From the NCBI GenBank assembly GCA_965263285.1, contig CBDHHD010000016.1:434001-498000 (forward strand): a DNA stretch of 64,000 bases, written 5' to 3'. Position numbers and translations under genes: made by a program. Shown here piece after piece: positions 43,561-52,395 of this stretch. Below the pieces are notes generated by a model. That model saw only the letters and a program-made list of their open reading frames with translations, was not told the DNA's origin and searched no databases. Source of the DNA: JASGCP01 sp965263285 (GTDB lineage Bacteria; Bacteroidota; Bacteroidia; Chitinophagales; Chitinophagaceae). The first letter of the stretch is position 1. Every line of letters begins with the position of its first letter.

Positions 43561-44133
43561 CTATTTTGCCCATTCTTCTTGCATGGAAAGAAAAGATTGC
43601 AAAGGGTTAGGTTGATTCCAAATAGCCCCTAACAGAGCAATGCCATCAAATTGATATTGTTTAACAACAGGGATATGTTGTTGTGTAATGCCTCCTAATG
43701 CAATTAATAAGGACTTTCTTTTTATATGTCCAGAAGACAAAAGCGACATATCCCCCAAGTAACCTTCTTTAGATATACTATTAAATAGAGGACTGATAAA
43801 AGCATAATTGCATTTTCCATCCACTACTCTAAATTCATTTACTTGATGCGTGCTACAAGAAATAGATGATGGTATGAAAGAAGAAGATATTTTGCCTATG
43901 TCTTTATAAGACACATGAATACCCACTTGCATGCCTTGTGCCATGGCTATATGATGGTGCAAATGAATATATGGGTGATATAATGGTGGAATACGCCTAA
44001 GGTATGCTTCTATTTCTTTTTCTGTATAATGGGGTTTGCGGACATGTAATTTTTTTAATCCTACATAAAAAAGTTCAGTAATGATATTGATTTCGTTTGT
44101 AATAGTATGTTCAGGTGTAATTAATACAATCAT
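43561..44133 (-). CDS. Thiamine phosphate synthase/TenI-like protein
   Basis: This 190-aa TIM-barrel protein has FYVGLKKLHVRKPHYTEKEI near the N-terminus, IHLHHHIAMAQGMQVGIHVS, the CSTHQVNEF segment (as CSxHxxxE in TenI/ThiE) and YAFISPLFNSISKEGY. The C-terminus is LLIALGGITQQHIPVVKQYQ with FDGIALLGAIW. It is shorter than typical ThiE and lacks the usual Arg/Lys-rich phosphate loop in full form, so a TenI-like or salvage role is possible. No other thi genes or a TPP riboswitch are nearby. It ends 10 bp after the fhs stop codon and shares its strand. Confidence 0.7.
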   Translation of the reverse strand: MIVLITPEHTITNEINIITELFYVGLKKLHVRKPHYTEKEIEAYLRRIPPLYHPYIHLHHHIAMAQGMQVGIHVSYKDIGKISSSFIPSSISCSTHQVNEFRVVDGKCNYAFISPLFNSISKEGYLGDMSLLSSGHIKRKSLLIALGGITQQHIPVVKQYQFDGIALLGAIWNQPNPLQSFLSMQEEWAK

Positions 44134-44143
44134 AGTGTAATTT

Positions 44144-45817
44144 TTATGAAAGACCTATAATAGTATTTCCGTCGTCATGAATATACATGTGATCAGAAGC
44201 AGGTTCATGGGGTAATCCTGGCATGCGCATTATTTGACCTACAATAGGGATAATAAATCCTGCACCCATTGCCAATTCAAATTCTCTAATCGTAATATTA
44301 AAATGTGTAGGGCGAGCTAATTTTTTTTCATCATCTGAAAAAGATTTCTGTGTTTTAGCCATACAAATAGGGAATGAGTCTATGCCTAGTGCTTGATATG
44401 TTTTCAATTGTGAATTTGCTTTTTCACTATATATTACTTGGCTAGCACCATAGATAGCAGTAGCTATTCTCTCTATTTTTTCTTTAATGGGTAATTGCCA
44501 ATTATATAATGGTTTATAATGATTTTTGTTGCTTTGAATTGATTCTAATATAGCTTGTGCAAGTGCCATACATCCTTCTCCTCCTTTACTCCATCCGTAT
44601 GACACAACTGCTTGTGTATATCGTTTTGCACATTGATTTTTTACCCATTGAATCTCTTCTTCGCTATCTGTAGGGAAATAGTTGATAGCAATAATAGGAG
44701 TATACCCATATATCATACAGTTTTCAATATGTTTTTCCACATTAGTAAATCCTATTTTTATTTTTTCAATATCGGGTATATGATAAGATGTAGATGAAGC
44801 ACCCCCATGATATCGTAAAGCACGGATGGTAACTACTAATACCATTGCGTGAGGGTGGATATTGGCAATAGGACATTTGATATTAAGAAATTTTTCAGCT
44901 CCTAAGTCGGCTCCAAATCCTGCTTCTGTAACAACACAATCTGCTAAAGACATAGCCATCTTAGTAGCAATAATCGAATTGGTTCCTTGAGCAATATTAG
45001 CAAAAGGTCCACCATGTAAAATAGCAGGTGTCCCACCTAGCGTTTGTACCAAATTAGGTTTGATAGCATCTTTTAATAAGATAGCCATTGCTTCTCCTGC
45101 TTTAAAATTTTTTGCAAATAGTGGTTTTTTGTCAAGTGTATATCCTATGAATATATTATCAAGTCTTTTTTTTAGATCTTTGAAATCTTTTGATAAGCAA
45201 AGGATAGCCATTACTTCAGAAGCAGCGGTGATGTTAAATCCAGCTTCTCTTAATATTCCATTTGATTTGTTCCCAACTCCAACAATAATATGGCGAAGAG
45301 ATCTGTCGTTAATATCCATAGCTCGTTTCCATACAATTGTTTTCGAATCAATATATAATTTCTTATGATTGCTATATAATTCATTGTCAATGATTGCTGC
45401 TAAAAGGTTATTGGCTTTTTCAATAGCAGCAAAATCACCTGTAAAGTGTAAGTTAATATCTTCCATGGGCACTACTTGTGAATACCCTCCACCAGTAGCG
45501 CCTCCTTTTAATCCAAATACAGGGCCTAAGGAAGGCTCTCTTAATGCCACTATTGTTTTTTTCCCTAATGCGGTAAGTCCGTCTGATATGCCAATAGATA
45601 CCGTTGTTTTCCCTTCACCAGGGGGGGAAGGAGTCATAGCGGTTACTAAGATAAGATGTGATTGTGCTATTCTTTTTTCATCTATTAATTGCAGATTGAG
45701 TTTAGCTTTATATTTTCCATATAATTCAATATTGTCTTCTTGTATTCCAAGTGTGTGTGCAATGTCTCTAATAGGAGATAGGCTCGCCTTCTGTGCAATT
45801 TCAATATCCGTTAACAT
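44144..45817 (-). CDS. fhs: Formate-tetrahydrofolate ligase
   Basis: Fhs makes 10-formyl-THF from formate, THF and ATP. The 557-aa protein has the family start DIEIAQKA, the P-loop TPSPPGEGKTTVSIG, REPSLGPVFGLKGGATGGGY, the EAGFGADLGAEKF block and the C-terminal PGLPHEPASDHMYI. It is about the standard length. With glyA (37.7-39 kb) and purH (26.3-27.8 kb) it covers the one-carbon supply to purine synthesis. The ThiE/TenI-like gene follows 10 bp downstream on the same strand. Confidence 0.95.
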   Translation of the reverse strand: MLTDIEIAQKASLSPIRDIAHTLGIQEDNIELYGKYKAKLNLQLIDEKRIAQSHLILVTAMTPSPPGEGKTTVSIGISDGLTALGKKTIVALREPSLGPVFGLKGGATGGGYSQVVPMEDINLHFTGDFAAIEKANNLLAAIIDNELYSNHKKLYIDSKTIVWKRAMDINDRSLRHIIVGVGNKSNGILREAGFNITAASEVMAILCLSKDFKDLKKRLDNIFIGYTLDKKPLFAKNFKAGEAMAILLKDAIKPNLVQTLGGTPAILHGGPFANIAQGTNSIIATKMAMSLADCVVTEAGFGADLGAEKFLNIKCPIANIHPHAMVLVVTIRALRYHGGASSTSYHIPDIEKIKIGFTNVEKHIENCMIYGYTPIIAINYFPTDSEEEIQWVKNQCAKRYTQAVVSYGWSKGGEGCMALAQAILESIQSNKNHYKPLYNWQLPIKEKIERIATAIYGASQVIYSEKANSQLKTYQALGIDSFPICMAKTQKSFSDDEKKLARPTHFNITIREFELAMGAGFIIPIVGQIMRMPGLPHEPASDHMYIHDDGNTIIGLS

Positions 45818-45865
45818 CTAACTATTTATTTAAGGTTTTTGATTATATAACTGTTGTATTGTAAA

Positions 45866-45873
45866 CAAAGATA
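45866..45873 (-). promoter_or_regulatory. -7 promoter motif of fhs
   Basis: TATCTTTG on the minus strand matches TAnnTTTG and lies 48 bp before the fhs start codon. Confidence 0.4.
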
Positions 45874-45901
45874 AACCGATTTTTAATTTTTATGTAAAAG
45901 T

Positions 45902-46335
45902 GGCTACATCTTTTTTTGAGGTGCTGGAAACATGGATTATTAAATACATATACACATGGAAATAATAGAAAATGTCTGATGAGGACTGCCCTCAGATAAA
46001 GAGCGTTACAAAACGAGGTGAGCGAAGCGACCAGCGAGAATGTGGGGCGAAGTTTTTATACTTGAATCGTTATGATGAGCATAAAGTATGTACATAAAAG
46101 ATCATTATGGATAAGCTCATCATAACGATTCATACCTAACCGCCTCCCATTCATTCTCGCTAGCGTAGCGAGCCGTAGTTTTGTAGCTCTTTATCTGCAG
46201 GCTTGATTTTTTCTTTGTTTCTTTCTTTTGTATCAAGACAAAAGAAAGAAAAAGATATAAAAAACGAATACTAAATTATATTATGAGTAGTTTCAAAAAT
46301 ATAAATATTCCAGCACCTCAAAAAAAGATTTAGCC
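45902..46335 (-). mobile_element. Short ISL3-ended element, copy L (long form, reversed)
   Basis: This 434-bp copy has the left terminus GGCTACATCTTTTTTTGAGG, the central hairpin and the CTTTTGTATCAAGACAAAAG palindrome. The right terminus CACCTCAAAAAAAGATTTAG followed by CC has one change. The flanks GTAAAAGT and CAAAAAGT match at six of eight positions, possibly a decayed target duplication. Confidence 0.85.
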
Positions 46336-46376
46336 CAAAAAGTCATTATACCCATTTAATATTAAAAATTTAATTA

Positions 46377-46384
46377 TAACTTTG
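46377..46384 (+). promoter_or_regulatory. -7 promoter motif of the ABC exporter operon
   Basis: TAACTTTG fits TAnnTTTG and lies 17 bp before the ATPase gene. No -33 TTTG could be assigned. Confidence 0.4.
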
Positions 46385-46401
46385 CTCAACATCTATAATT
46401 C

Positions 46402-47100
46402 ATGAATAAAGTAGCTACCCTTATAAATGCAACCAAAGAATACAAAATGGGTGATAGTACTATTTATGCGCTACAAGAAACTAACTTTACATTAGAGCAA
46501 CAAGCTCTTACCGTTATATTAGGCCCTTCAGGATCGGGGAAAACAACACTACTTTCTCTATTAGGTTGCGTTATTTACCCTACAGCTGGAAGCGTATGGG
46601 TACAAGAAAAAAACACCTCTCATCTCTCTTCCAATGAATTGGCAAAATTACGGTTGCATGAAATTGGATTTGTATTTCAAGGATTTAATTTATTGCAACC
46701 CCTTACAGCGGAACAAAATATCGCACTTCCTCTTGAATTAATGAAAAGACCATCAAAAGAAATAAAAAAAAGAACAACAGATGCTCTTGAAAAAGTAAAT
46801 ATGTTAGACAGACGACATAATTTACCTAAACAATTATCAGGCGGGCAACAACAAAGAGTGGCTATCGCAAGGGCATTGATTACAAAACCTTCTATTATTC
46901 TATGCGACGAGCCTACCGCAGCATTAGATATAAAAAGCTTACACAATATAATGGATGAATTAAAACAACTTGCAAAAGAAGGAGCAGCGGTTGCAGTAGT
47001 TACACATGATACAAGACTAACACCTTATGCCAATAAAATAGTGCTTGTAAATGACGGCAAAATATCTTATCAACCCATTCCTTCTTCTCAAATAACATAA
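46402..47100 (+). CDS. ABC exporter ATP-binding protein (DevA/LolD type)
   Basis: This 232-aa ATPase has Walker A GPSGSGKT at 41-48, LHEIGFVFQGFNLLQPLTAE, signature LSGGQQQRVAIARALI and Walker B IILCDEPTAALD. This is the MacB/LolD/DevA group, which powers FtsX-like permeases rather than classic importers. It is the first of three tightly spaced genes with the adaptor and permease below. It begins 66 bp after repeat copy L. The exported substrate is unknown. Confidence 0.88.
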   Translation: MNKVATLINATKEYKMGDSTIYALQETNFTLEQQALTVILGPSGSGKTTLLSLLGCVIYPTAGSVWVQEKNTSHLSSNELAKLRLHEIGFVFQGFNLLQPLTAEQNIALPLELMKRPSKEIKKRTTDALEKVNMLDRRHNLPKQLSGGQQQRVAIARALITKPSIILCDEPTAALDIKSLHNIMDELKQLAKEGAAVAVVTHDTRLTPYANKIVLVNDGKISYQPIPSSQIT

Positions 47101-47105
47101 CAACC

Positions 47106-48044
47106 ATGAATATATACCGTATTTCATTTTATATAATTATAGGATTTTACTTATGCAATGCACAAGCGTGTCATTATTCTACACCACCGCTATCAAACAC
47201 AAAAGACAGCGATATATTAAACAACTATATTTTTGGTATTGGACGAATTGAAACAGAAAATCCAATGATTCATTTATCCAATAGTCAAGGGGGTATTGTA
47301 CAACAAATTTTTTACCATGAAGGCGATACCATTCCTCAAGGTGCTTGTGTAGCTACACTTAGCAACCATATAGAGCAAGCCGATGTAACCATTGCATTAA
47401 ACGATATAATAACACAAAAAAAACAATTAGTTATCGATAGTGCTACTTGGCAAGAAAGTGTGGCACAATTAAATTATAAAAAAGAAAACTATGAAATAGC
47501 ACTTTCTTTATTTAATAAAAAAAGCGAAACGCAAGAACATGTAAACGATATGAAAATACAAGTAGTAAGTGAAACGGATGTGGTAGAAAAAAACAAAGCA
47601 ATCTTAGCTTTAGATCAACAAAAAATAATGGTGGCTTATGCCAACTATGAAAAAGCTAAACAAGCGCTGTTGCTTCGCAATATTTATGCCCCCGATACTG
47701 GCATATTAATTAAATTAGATGAGTTTAAAGGAGACGCACTACCTCCACTACAATCACTAGGTAGCTTTGCTCCTATCAGTAGAAAAATTGCCAATTGTGA
47801 AATAGACGAACTCTTTGCCCATAAAATAAAACTATATCAAAAAGCTTGGATTACAGAGCTAGGGAGCAACCAACCGATCGATAGTGGCTATATTATATTT
47901 GCTTCCGATAACTTAAAACAAAAATCATTATTCATAGAAAATGCAGGCGAAGCCGAAGATAGACGCGTGCGCGAAGTGCATATTTTACTTTCTCCTCATT
48001 CTTGGTTATTACTAGGTCATCGTATTCAATGTGTAGTTCAATAA
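47106..48044 (+). CDS. HlyD/DevB-like periplasmic adaptor
   Basis: This 312-aa protein starts 5 bp after the ATPase. It has a signal peptide (YRISFYIIIGFYLCNAQAC) and the membrane-fusion-protein core. One lipoyl-like half is in FGIGRIETENPMIHLSNSQG with IVQQIFYHEGDTIPQGACVA. A helical hairpin with QKKQLVIDSATWQESVAQL follows, and the second half is AIYAPDTGILIKLDEFKGDA. In DevBCA-type pumps the adaptor links the inner-membrane permease to an outer-membrane channel. No TolC-like gene is adjacent. Confidence 0.82.
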   Translation: MNIYRISFYIIIGFYLCNAQACHYSTPPLSNTKDSDILNNYIFGIGRIETENPMIHLSNSQGGIVQQIFYHEGDTIPQGACVATLSNHIEQADVTIALNDIITQKKQLVIDSATWQESVAQLNYKKENYEIALSLFNKKSETQEHVNDMKIQVVSETDVVEKNKAILALDQQKIMVAYANYEKAKQALLLRNIYAPDTGILIKLDEFKGDALPPLQSLGSFAPISRKIANCEIDELFAHKIKLYQKAWITELGSNQPIDSGYIIFASDNLKQKSLFIENAGEAEDRRVREVHILLSPHSWLLLGHRIQCVVQ

Positions 48045-48052
48045 TTAATTAT

Positions 48053-49183
48053 ATGTTGTGGAAACAAGCTTGGAGATTTATAAGATTTGATCGTATTAAA
48101 AGCATTGGTGTAGTAATGGGTATTGTGATTAGTATATTTTTAATCGGTCAACAAATGGGCATTTTTACATTCTTAACAGGATTAATGACAACACTCATTC
48201 GCAATAGCGAAGCAGATATATGGGTTATTGATACCAAATCAACCAATGCTAATGCACTCAGCACTATTGATATCCGTAAGTTAAGAGAAGTGATGAGTAT
48301 TGATGGCGTAGCTAATGCTTATGCGTTGGTTATAGCAAATGCTTCTGCTCAATTTAGCAATGGGTCGAGCGGAGGTCTCTTATTAGTAGGAAGCGATCCT
48401 CCTTATTTTAAAGCGTTATCTCCTTCTATAACCATAAAACAAGGTTCTATTCAAGACTTAGAAAAAGAAGATGCAGTGAGTTTAGACTATTTTGATAGTA
48501 AATTATTTGGAGGAAACACAGCTGTAGGTACTGCTTTTGAAATAAATGGCAAAAAAACATTCGTAGCTATGCAAACAGCATACGCAAGAACTTTTGGAGG
48601 AAGTCTTTCTTATACCACAGCAGATAGGGCTAGATACTATGCACAAATTCCCTCCAATAAAATAAACGCTATCTTAATAACACTCAAAAAAGGATATATA
48701 AAACAAAAGGTAATTGATGACATCAACCATTCTATCTATGGCGTACATGCATGGGATAAAAACAAACTAAGCCAAGAAACAGCTATAACTGTATTAGCTT
48801 CTACAGGCATTGGGGTAAGCACAGGAACGCTTATTATTTTTGCTATTATATCAGGTTTTTTTATTATTGGATTAACCATGTATTCAGGGGTTTTAGATAG
48901 AATTAAAGATTATGGCACACTTAAAGCTATTGGTGCTACCAATGGATATATTCGTAAATTAATTTTAGCACAGTCGCTTATCTTTGCCTGTATCGGCTTT
49001 GTATTAGCCTATAGTCTCCTTATGGGATTTAGAATTGGTATCTCAAAATCAGGCGTGCAATTTTCCTATACATGGTACATGGTAATAGCGTTATTTTTAA
49101 CTACGATGGCTATTGCTATTTTAGGAGCTATTTTTGCTATTCGAAGAGTAAATCTTATAGAACCAGCTTCTGTATTTAGATAA
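48053..49183 (+). CDS. FtsX-like ABC permease (DevC type)
   Basis: The preferred start is the ATG at 48053 (MLWKQAWRFIRFDRIKSIGV), 8 bp after the adaptor; an in-frame ATG at 48002 would overlap it. The 376-aa protein has one membrane helix near the N-terminus (VVMGIVISIFLIGQQMGIF), a large periplasmic domain and three C-terminal helices (GTLIIFAIISGFFIIGLTMY, ILAQSLIFACIGFVLAYSLL and MVIALFLTTMAIAILGAIFA). It also has the coupling segment RIKDYGTLKAIGATN. This is the DevC/MacB-type permease organisation. Confidence 0.85.
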   Translation: MLWKQAWRFIRFDRIKSIGVVMGIVISIFLIGQQMGIFTFLTGLMTTLIRNSEADIWVIDTKSTNANALSTIDIRKLREVMSIDGVANAYALVIANASAQFSNGSSGGLLLVGSDPPYFKALSPSITIKQGSIQDLEKEDAVSLDYFDSKLFGGNTAVGTAFEINGKKTFVAMQTAYARTFGGSLSYTTADRARYYAQIPSNKINAILITLKKGYIKQKVIDDINHSIYGVHAWDKNKLSQETAITVLASTGIGVSTGTLIIFAIISGFFIIGLTMYSGVLDRIKDYGTLKAIGATNGYIRKLILAQSLIFACIGFVLAYSLLMGFRIGISKSGVQFSYTWYMVIALFLTTMAIAILGAIFAIRRVNLIEPASVFR

Positions 49184-49215
49184 GAAATTTATAACCATTC
49201 AAATACAAACTAAGT

Positions 49216-49256
49216 GGTCATTCTTTTTTAAAACACTAAGAGGTTTTTAATAAATA
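49216..49256. mobile_element. Relic end of the copy F-type element
   Basis: ATTCTTTTTTAAAACACTAA then GAGGTTTTTAATAAATAAAA matches the left end of copy F at about 25860-25898. Nothing else of the element remains. Confidence 0.4.
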
Positions 49257-49280
49257 AAAGTTTGTAGTTGCTAAAATACT

Positions 49281-49312
49281 TTTGGTATAATAAAGGAAAT
49301 TATATATTTTTG
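49281..49312 (+). promoter_or_regulatory. Candidate promoter of rpmI-rplT
   Basis: TTTG at 49281-49284 (a -33 box) and TATTTTTG at 49305-49312 (a -7 box, TAnnTTTG) are separated by 20 bp, which fits Bacteroidota promoters. The leader would be about 80 nt and ends before the rpmI ATG. It suggests that rpmI-rplT has its own promoter here. Confidence 0.45.
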
Positions 49313-49397
49313 CCATTCATTTTTCCCGTAAGGTAATACAAGTATTTTCTTTATTGAAAATCACCAGCAGGGAGTAGTCATTAAAAGATTATCATAT

Positions 49398-49595
49398 ATG
49401 CCAAAGGTAAAAACAAATTCGAGTGCTAAAAAAAGATTTCGTGTAACGGCAAGTGGAATTATCACTTTTCAAAAAAGTTTTAAACGACACTTGTTAACAA
49501 AAAAGTCAAAAAGAAGAAAGCGTGAATTATCTAAAAAGGGAATTGTTTGCGCTCCCAATCAAAATTTTGTTAAACGATTACTTCGTTTAAAATAA
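49398..49595 (+). CDS. rpmI: Ribosomal protein L35
   Basis: This is a 65-aa basic protein with the L35 start MPKVKTNSSAKKRFRVTASG, the HLLTKKSKRRKRELSKKG block and the C-terminal FVKRLLRLK. It forms a pair with rplT, 40 bp apart. In most bacteria infC, coding for IF3, comes just before rpmI. Here the preceding gene is an ABC permease, with a repeat relic between, so infC must be elsewhere. Confidence 0.96.
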   Translation: MPKVKTNSSAKKRFRVTASGIITFQKSFKRHLLTKKSKRRKRELSKKGIVCAPNQNFVKRLLRLK

Positions 49596-49635
49596 ATATT
49601 ACCCCTATTATACGAATCACTAAAATTACTATTAT

Positions 49636-49980
49636 ATGCCTCGTTCAGTTAATGCTGTTGCATCACATGCAAGAAGAAAAAAAGTCCTTAAACAAGCTAA
49701 AGGATTCTATGGTAAAAGAAAAAATGTATTTACTGTAGCCAAAAATGTTGTTGAAAAAGGAATGACCTATAGCTATGTAGGTCGCAAGTTAAAAAAGAGA
49801 GAATATCGTCAACTATGGATTGTCCGTATCAATGCTGCCGTTCGAGCTCAAGGCCTTACTTATAGTGAATTTATACATAAATTACATGAAAAAGGTATCT
49901 CTTTAGATAGAAAAGTTCTTGCCGATTTAGCACTTCGCCAGCCTGATACTTTCCAAAGTATTATTGAGCAAGTAAAATAA
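49636..49980 (+). CDS. rplT: Ribosomal protein L20
   Basis: This 114-aa L20 has the family start MPRSVNAVASHARRKKVLKQ, the FYGKRKNVFTVAKNVVEKGM region, REYRQLWIVRINAAVRAQGL and the DRKVLADLALRQPDTFQSII end. L20 binds 23S rRNA early in large-subunit assembly and often represses its own operon through the leader. No leader structure could be checked here. Confidence 0.96.
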   Translation: MPRSVNAVASHARRKKVLKQAKGFYGKRKNVFTVAKNVVEKGMTYSYVGRKLKKREYRQLWIVRINAAVRAQGLTYSEFIHKLHEKGISLDRKVLADLALRQPDTFQSIIEQVK

Positions 49981-50079
49981 GAGTCCTTTCTCATACTATT
50001 GTTGATAACATTTGCTTCTTGTAAATCACTTTATAAAAGCTAAGGTGATTGTCATAGTATACTATAAAAATTTTATTAT

Positions 50080-51264
50080 ATGTCATTTAAAGAAGTAGCT
50101 ATTGTAAGTGCTTGTCGTACTGCTATTGGAAGTTTTGGAGGAGAATTAAAAGATATATCTGCTGTACAACTAGCTGTTGCCACAGTAAAAGAATTACTTG
50201 TTCGTACCCCTATAGAACCACAACTAATTGACGAACTCATCATGGGCAATGTATTACAAGCCAATATAGGTCAAGCACCTGCAAGACAGGTTTCAAAAGG
50301 GGCTGGATTGCCCGATAGTGTAACTTGCACCACTATCAACAAAGTATGTGCAAGTGGCTTAAAATCAATTTCATTAGGTGCTCAATCTATTGCATTAGGA
50401 GAAGCCGAAATAGTTATAGCTGGTGGTATGGAGAGCATGAGCAATACTCCTTTTTATCTGCCCACTAACCGATGGGGGCATAAGTATGGAAATGTATCTA
50501 TTGTTGATGGACTATTAAGAGACGCTCTTTCAGATGCTTATCAAGAGAACTATCCTATGGGATGTGCAGCCGAACTATGTGCAAAAGAATACCAACTATC
50601 TCGCCAAGATCAAGATAATTTTGCTATAGAGAGTTATAAAAGAAGTCAGCAAGCTATTAAAGAAAGAAAAATTGCTCCCGAGATAGTACCTGTATCTATC
50701 CTATCTAAAGAAGGAATGAAACTAATAGATCAAGATGAAGAACCTTTCAAAACAAATTTCGACAAGATACCCCTCTTAAAACCATCCTTTGCAAAAGATG
50801 GCACTGTAACAGCCGCCAATAGTTCTAGTATCAATGATGGAGCTGCAAGCGTTCTATTAATGTCGGTAGACAAAGCAAAGCAATTAGGGATACGGCCATT
50901 GGCAATTATCAGAGGCTATGCAGACGCTGAGCAAGAGCCTAAACATTTTACCACTACCCCTTCGTTAGCAATAAAAAAAATTGTCAAAAAAACAGGTATT
51001 TCTTTAGCCAAAATTAATTTCTTTGAAATCAACGAAGCTTTTAGTGCTGTTGCATTAGCCAATGCTAAACTATTAGATATAGATTTAAAAAGATTAAATA
51101 TATATGGCGGAGCAGTTGCATTAGGCCACCCTGTTGGTTGCAGTGGGGCTCGTATTATTGTAACTTTACTCAATATCCTACAACAAAATCAATCAACATT
51201 TGGAATGGCAGGTATTTGCAATGGTGGAGGAGGCGCTAGTGCTTTATTAATAGAACGGATATAA
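50080..51264 (+). CDS. Acetyl-CoA C-acetyltransferase (thiolase)
   Basis: This 394-aa thiolase has the acyl-accepting Cys90 in TINKVCASGLKS, the GGMESMSNTPF block, the His motif ALGHPVGCSGARI and the C-terminal Cys in GICNGGGGASALLIE. It condenses two acetyl-CoA or cleaves acetoacetyl-CoA. The overall features are of the biosynthetic acetyl-CoA acetyltransferase type, but fatty-acid-degrading thiolases cannot be excluded. It stands alone after rplT with a 99-bp gap and is convergent with ribF, whose stop codon lies 2 bp away. Confidence 0.9.
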   Translation: MSFKEVAIVSACRTAIGSFGGELKDISAVQLAVATVKELLVRTPIEPQLIDELIMGNVLQANIGQAPARQVSKGAGLPDSVTCTTINKVCASGLKSISLGAQSIALGEAEIVIAGGMESMSNTPFYLPTNRWGHKYGNVSIVDGLLRDALSDAYQENYPMGCAAELCAKEYQLSRQDQDNFAIESYKRSQQAIKERKIAPEIVPVSILSKEGMKLIDQDEEPFKTNFDKIPLLKPSFAKDGTVTAANSSSINDGAASVLLMSVDKAKQLGIRPLAIIRGYADAEQEPKHFTTTPSLAIKKIVKKTGISLAKINFFEINEAFSAVALANAKLLDIDLKRLNIYGGAVALGHPVGCSGARIIVTLLNILQQNQSTFGMAGICNGGGGASALLIERI

Positions 51265-51266
51265 TA

Positions 51267-52196
51267 TCAAGACATTTCTTTTTTCATGCGACTTATGATC
51301 GTATCTCTATCTTGTATAAGTTGTTTTTTCAAAGTTTCTATATCGGGGAACTTGTTTTCATTACGAATAAAAAAATAAAAAATAATCGCTATTTCCTCAC
51401 CGTAGATATCTTCATTAAAGTCTATAATATGCACTTCTATTACTCTCTCCATACCCCCAATCGTAGGGCGCATGCCAATATTAAGCATTCCTGCGAAACA
51501 ATGGTGGCGAGCTTTTACTTTCACAGCATACACCCCATGAGCTGGGATAAGCTTCTTACTATCTATTACTATATTTGCAGTAGGGAAACCAATGGTTCTC
51601 CCTATTTGATTACCTTTTATAACCCTCCCCTCTAAACGATAGCGGTAACCCAATTGATAATTTGCTTTTTCTATTTGCTGTTGCTGAATATATGCCTTAA
51701 TATAGGAGCTATGAATAGATTCTCCTTTATCTTGATAAGGGGGCACTTCAACAATTTCCTTTAGTGTGTTTCCATAAATCGTAGACAGAAGCACTCTATC
51801 TCCTCGTTTGTCTTTGCCAAAATAATGATCATATCCCAATACAATACCAGTAGGCTGAAAGGGCTGTATAAAATATTGTTCAACAAATTGAGTAGCTGAT
51901 AAAATAGCGATGTGCATATCAAATGATAGAATATATACATGGCGAATGTCATATCTCTCTAATAGTGTTAATTTTTCACTAAGTGTATTTAAAAGGTAGA
52001 CTTTTTCTTTTGAAAATACTTCTTTAGGAGAAGGGTCTAATATCATTACCAAAGGTGTTACATTCCATTTTTTAGCTTGTTTTATCAAAGACTTCAGTAT
52101 TTCTTGATGCCCTTTATGTATGCCATCAAAAGCGCCTAAAGTAATACAACAGTATTGCAAATGTCGCAAGTCATCATGTGTAGAATATATATGCAT
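51267..52196 (-). CDS. ribF: Bifunctional riboflavin kinase/FAD synthetase
   Basis: This 309-aa RibF makes FMN and then FAD. The N-terminal adenylyltransferase domain has ITLGAFDGIHKGHQEILKSL (the HxGH-type nucleotide-binding motif), VLGYDHYFGKDKRGD and SSYIKAYI. The riboflavin kinase domain has RVIKGNQIGRTIGFPTANI and GVYAVKV, with the catalytic Glu in HIIDFNEDIYGEEI. It is complete. It supplies the FAD used by the dehydrogenase at 5.4-7.0 kb among others. Confidence 0.94.
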   Translation of the reverse strand: MHIYSTHDDLRHLQYCCITLGAFDGIHKGHQEILKSLIKQAKKWNVTPLVMILDPSPKEVFSKEKVYLLNTLSEKLTLLERYDIRHVYILSFDMHIAILSATQFVEQYFIQPFQPTGIVLGYDHYFGKDKRGDRVLLSTIYGNTLKEIVEVPPYQDKGESIHSSYIKAYIQQQQIEKANYQLGYRYRLEGRVIKGNQIGRTIGFPTANIVIDSKKLIPAHGVYAVKVKARHHCFAGMLNIGMRPTIGGMERVIEVHIIDFNEDIYGEEIAIIFYFFIRNENKFPDIETLKKQLIQDRDTIISRMKKEMS

Positions 52197-52395
52197 TACT
52201 ATAACAAATCTATATAAAATAACTCATTTAATATAAGCCTATTAAAACTAAAATAAATATATTGGCTGTAGTTGATATCCATCCTAAACCATATATAATT
52301 TTTATTTTTCAATTATTTTTCTCTTTTAATTTCATTATCTATATGCAGCGAGAATACATTTTTATACACACTGTATCATACTGTTAATATTGAAT

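Noticed and set aside
44134..44143. A TPP riboswitch ahead of the ThiE/TenI-like gene
   Set aside because: The gap to the upstream fhs gene is only 10 bp and holds no conserved thi-box sequence.
45369..45821. A 150-codon frame opposite fhs
   Set aside because: It is antisense to the well-supported formate-tetrahydrofolate ligase gene and shows no domain or signal; its length is due to codon bias of the real gene.
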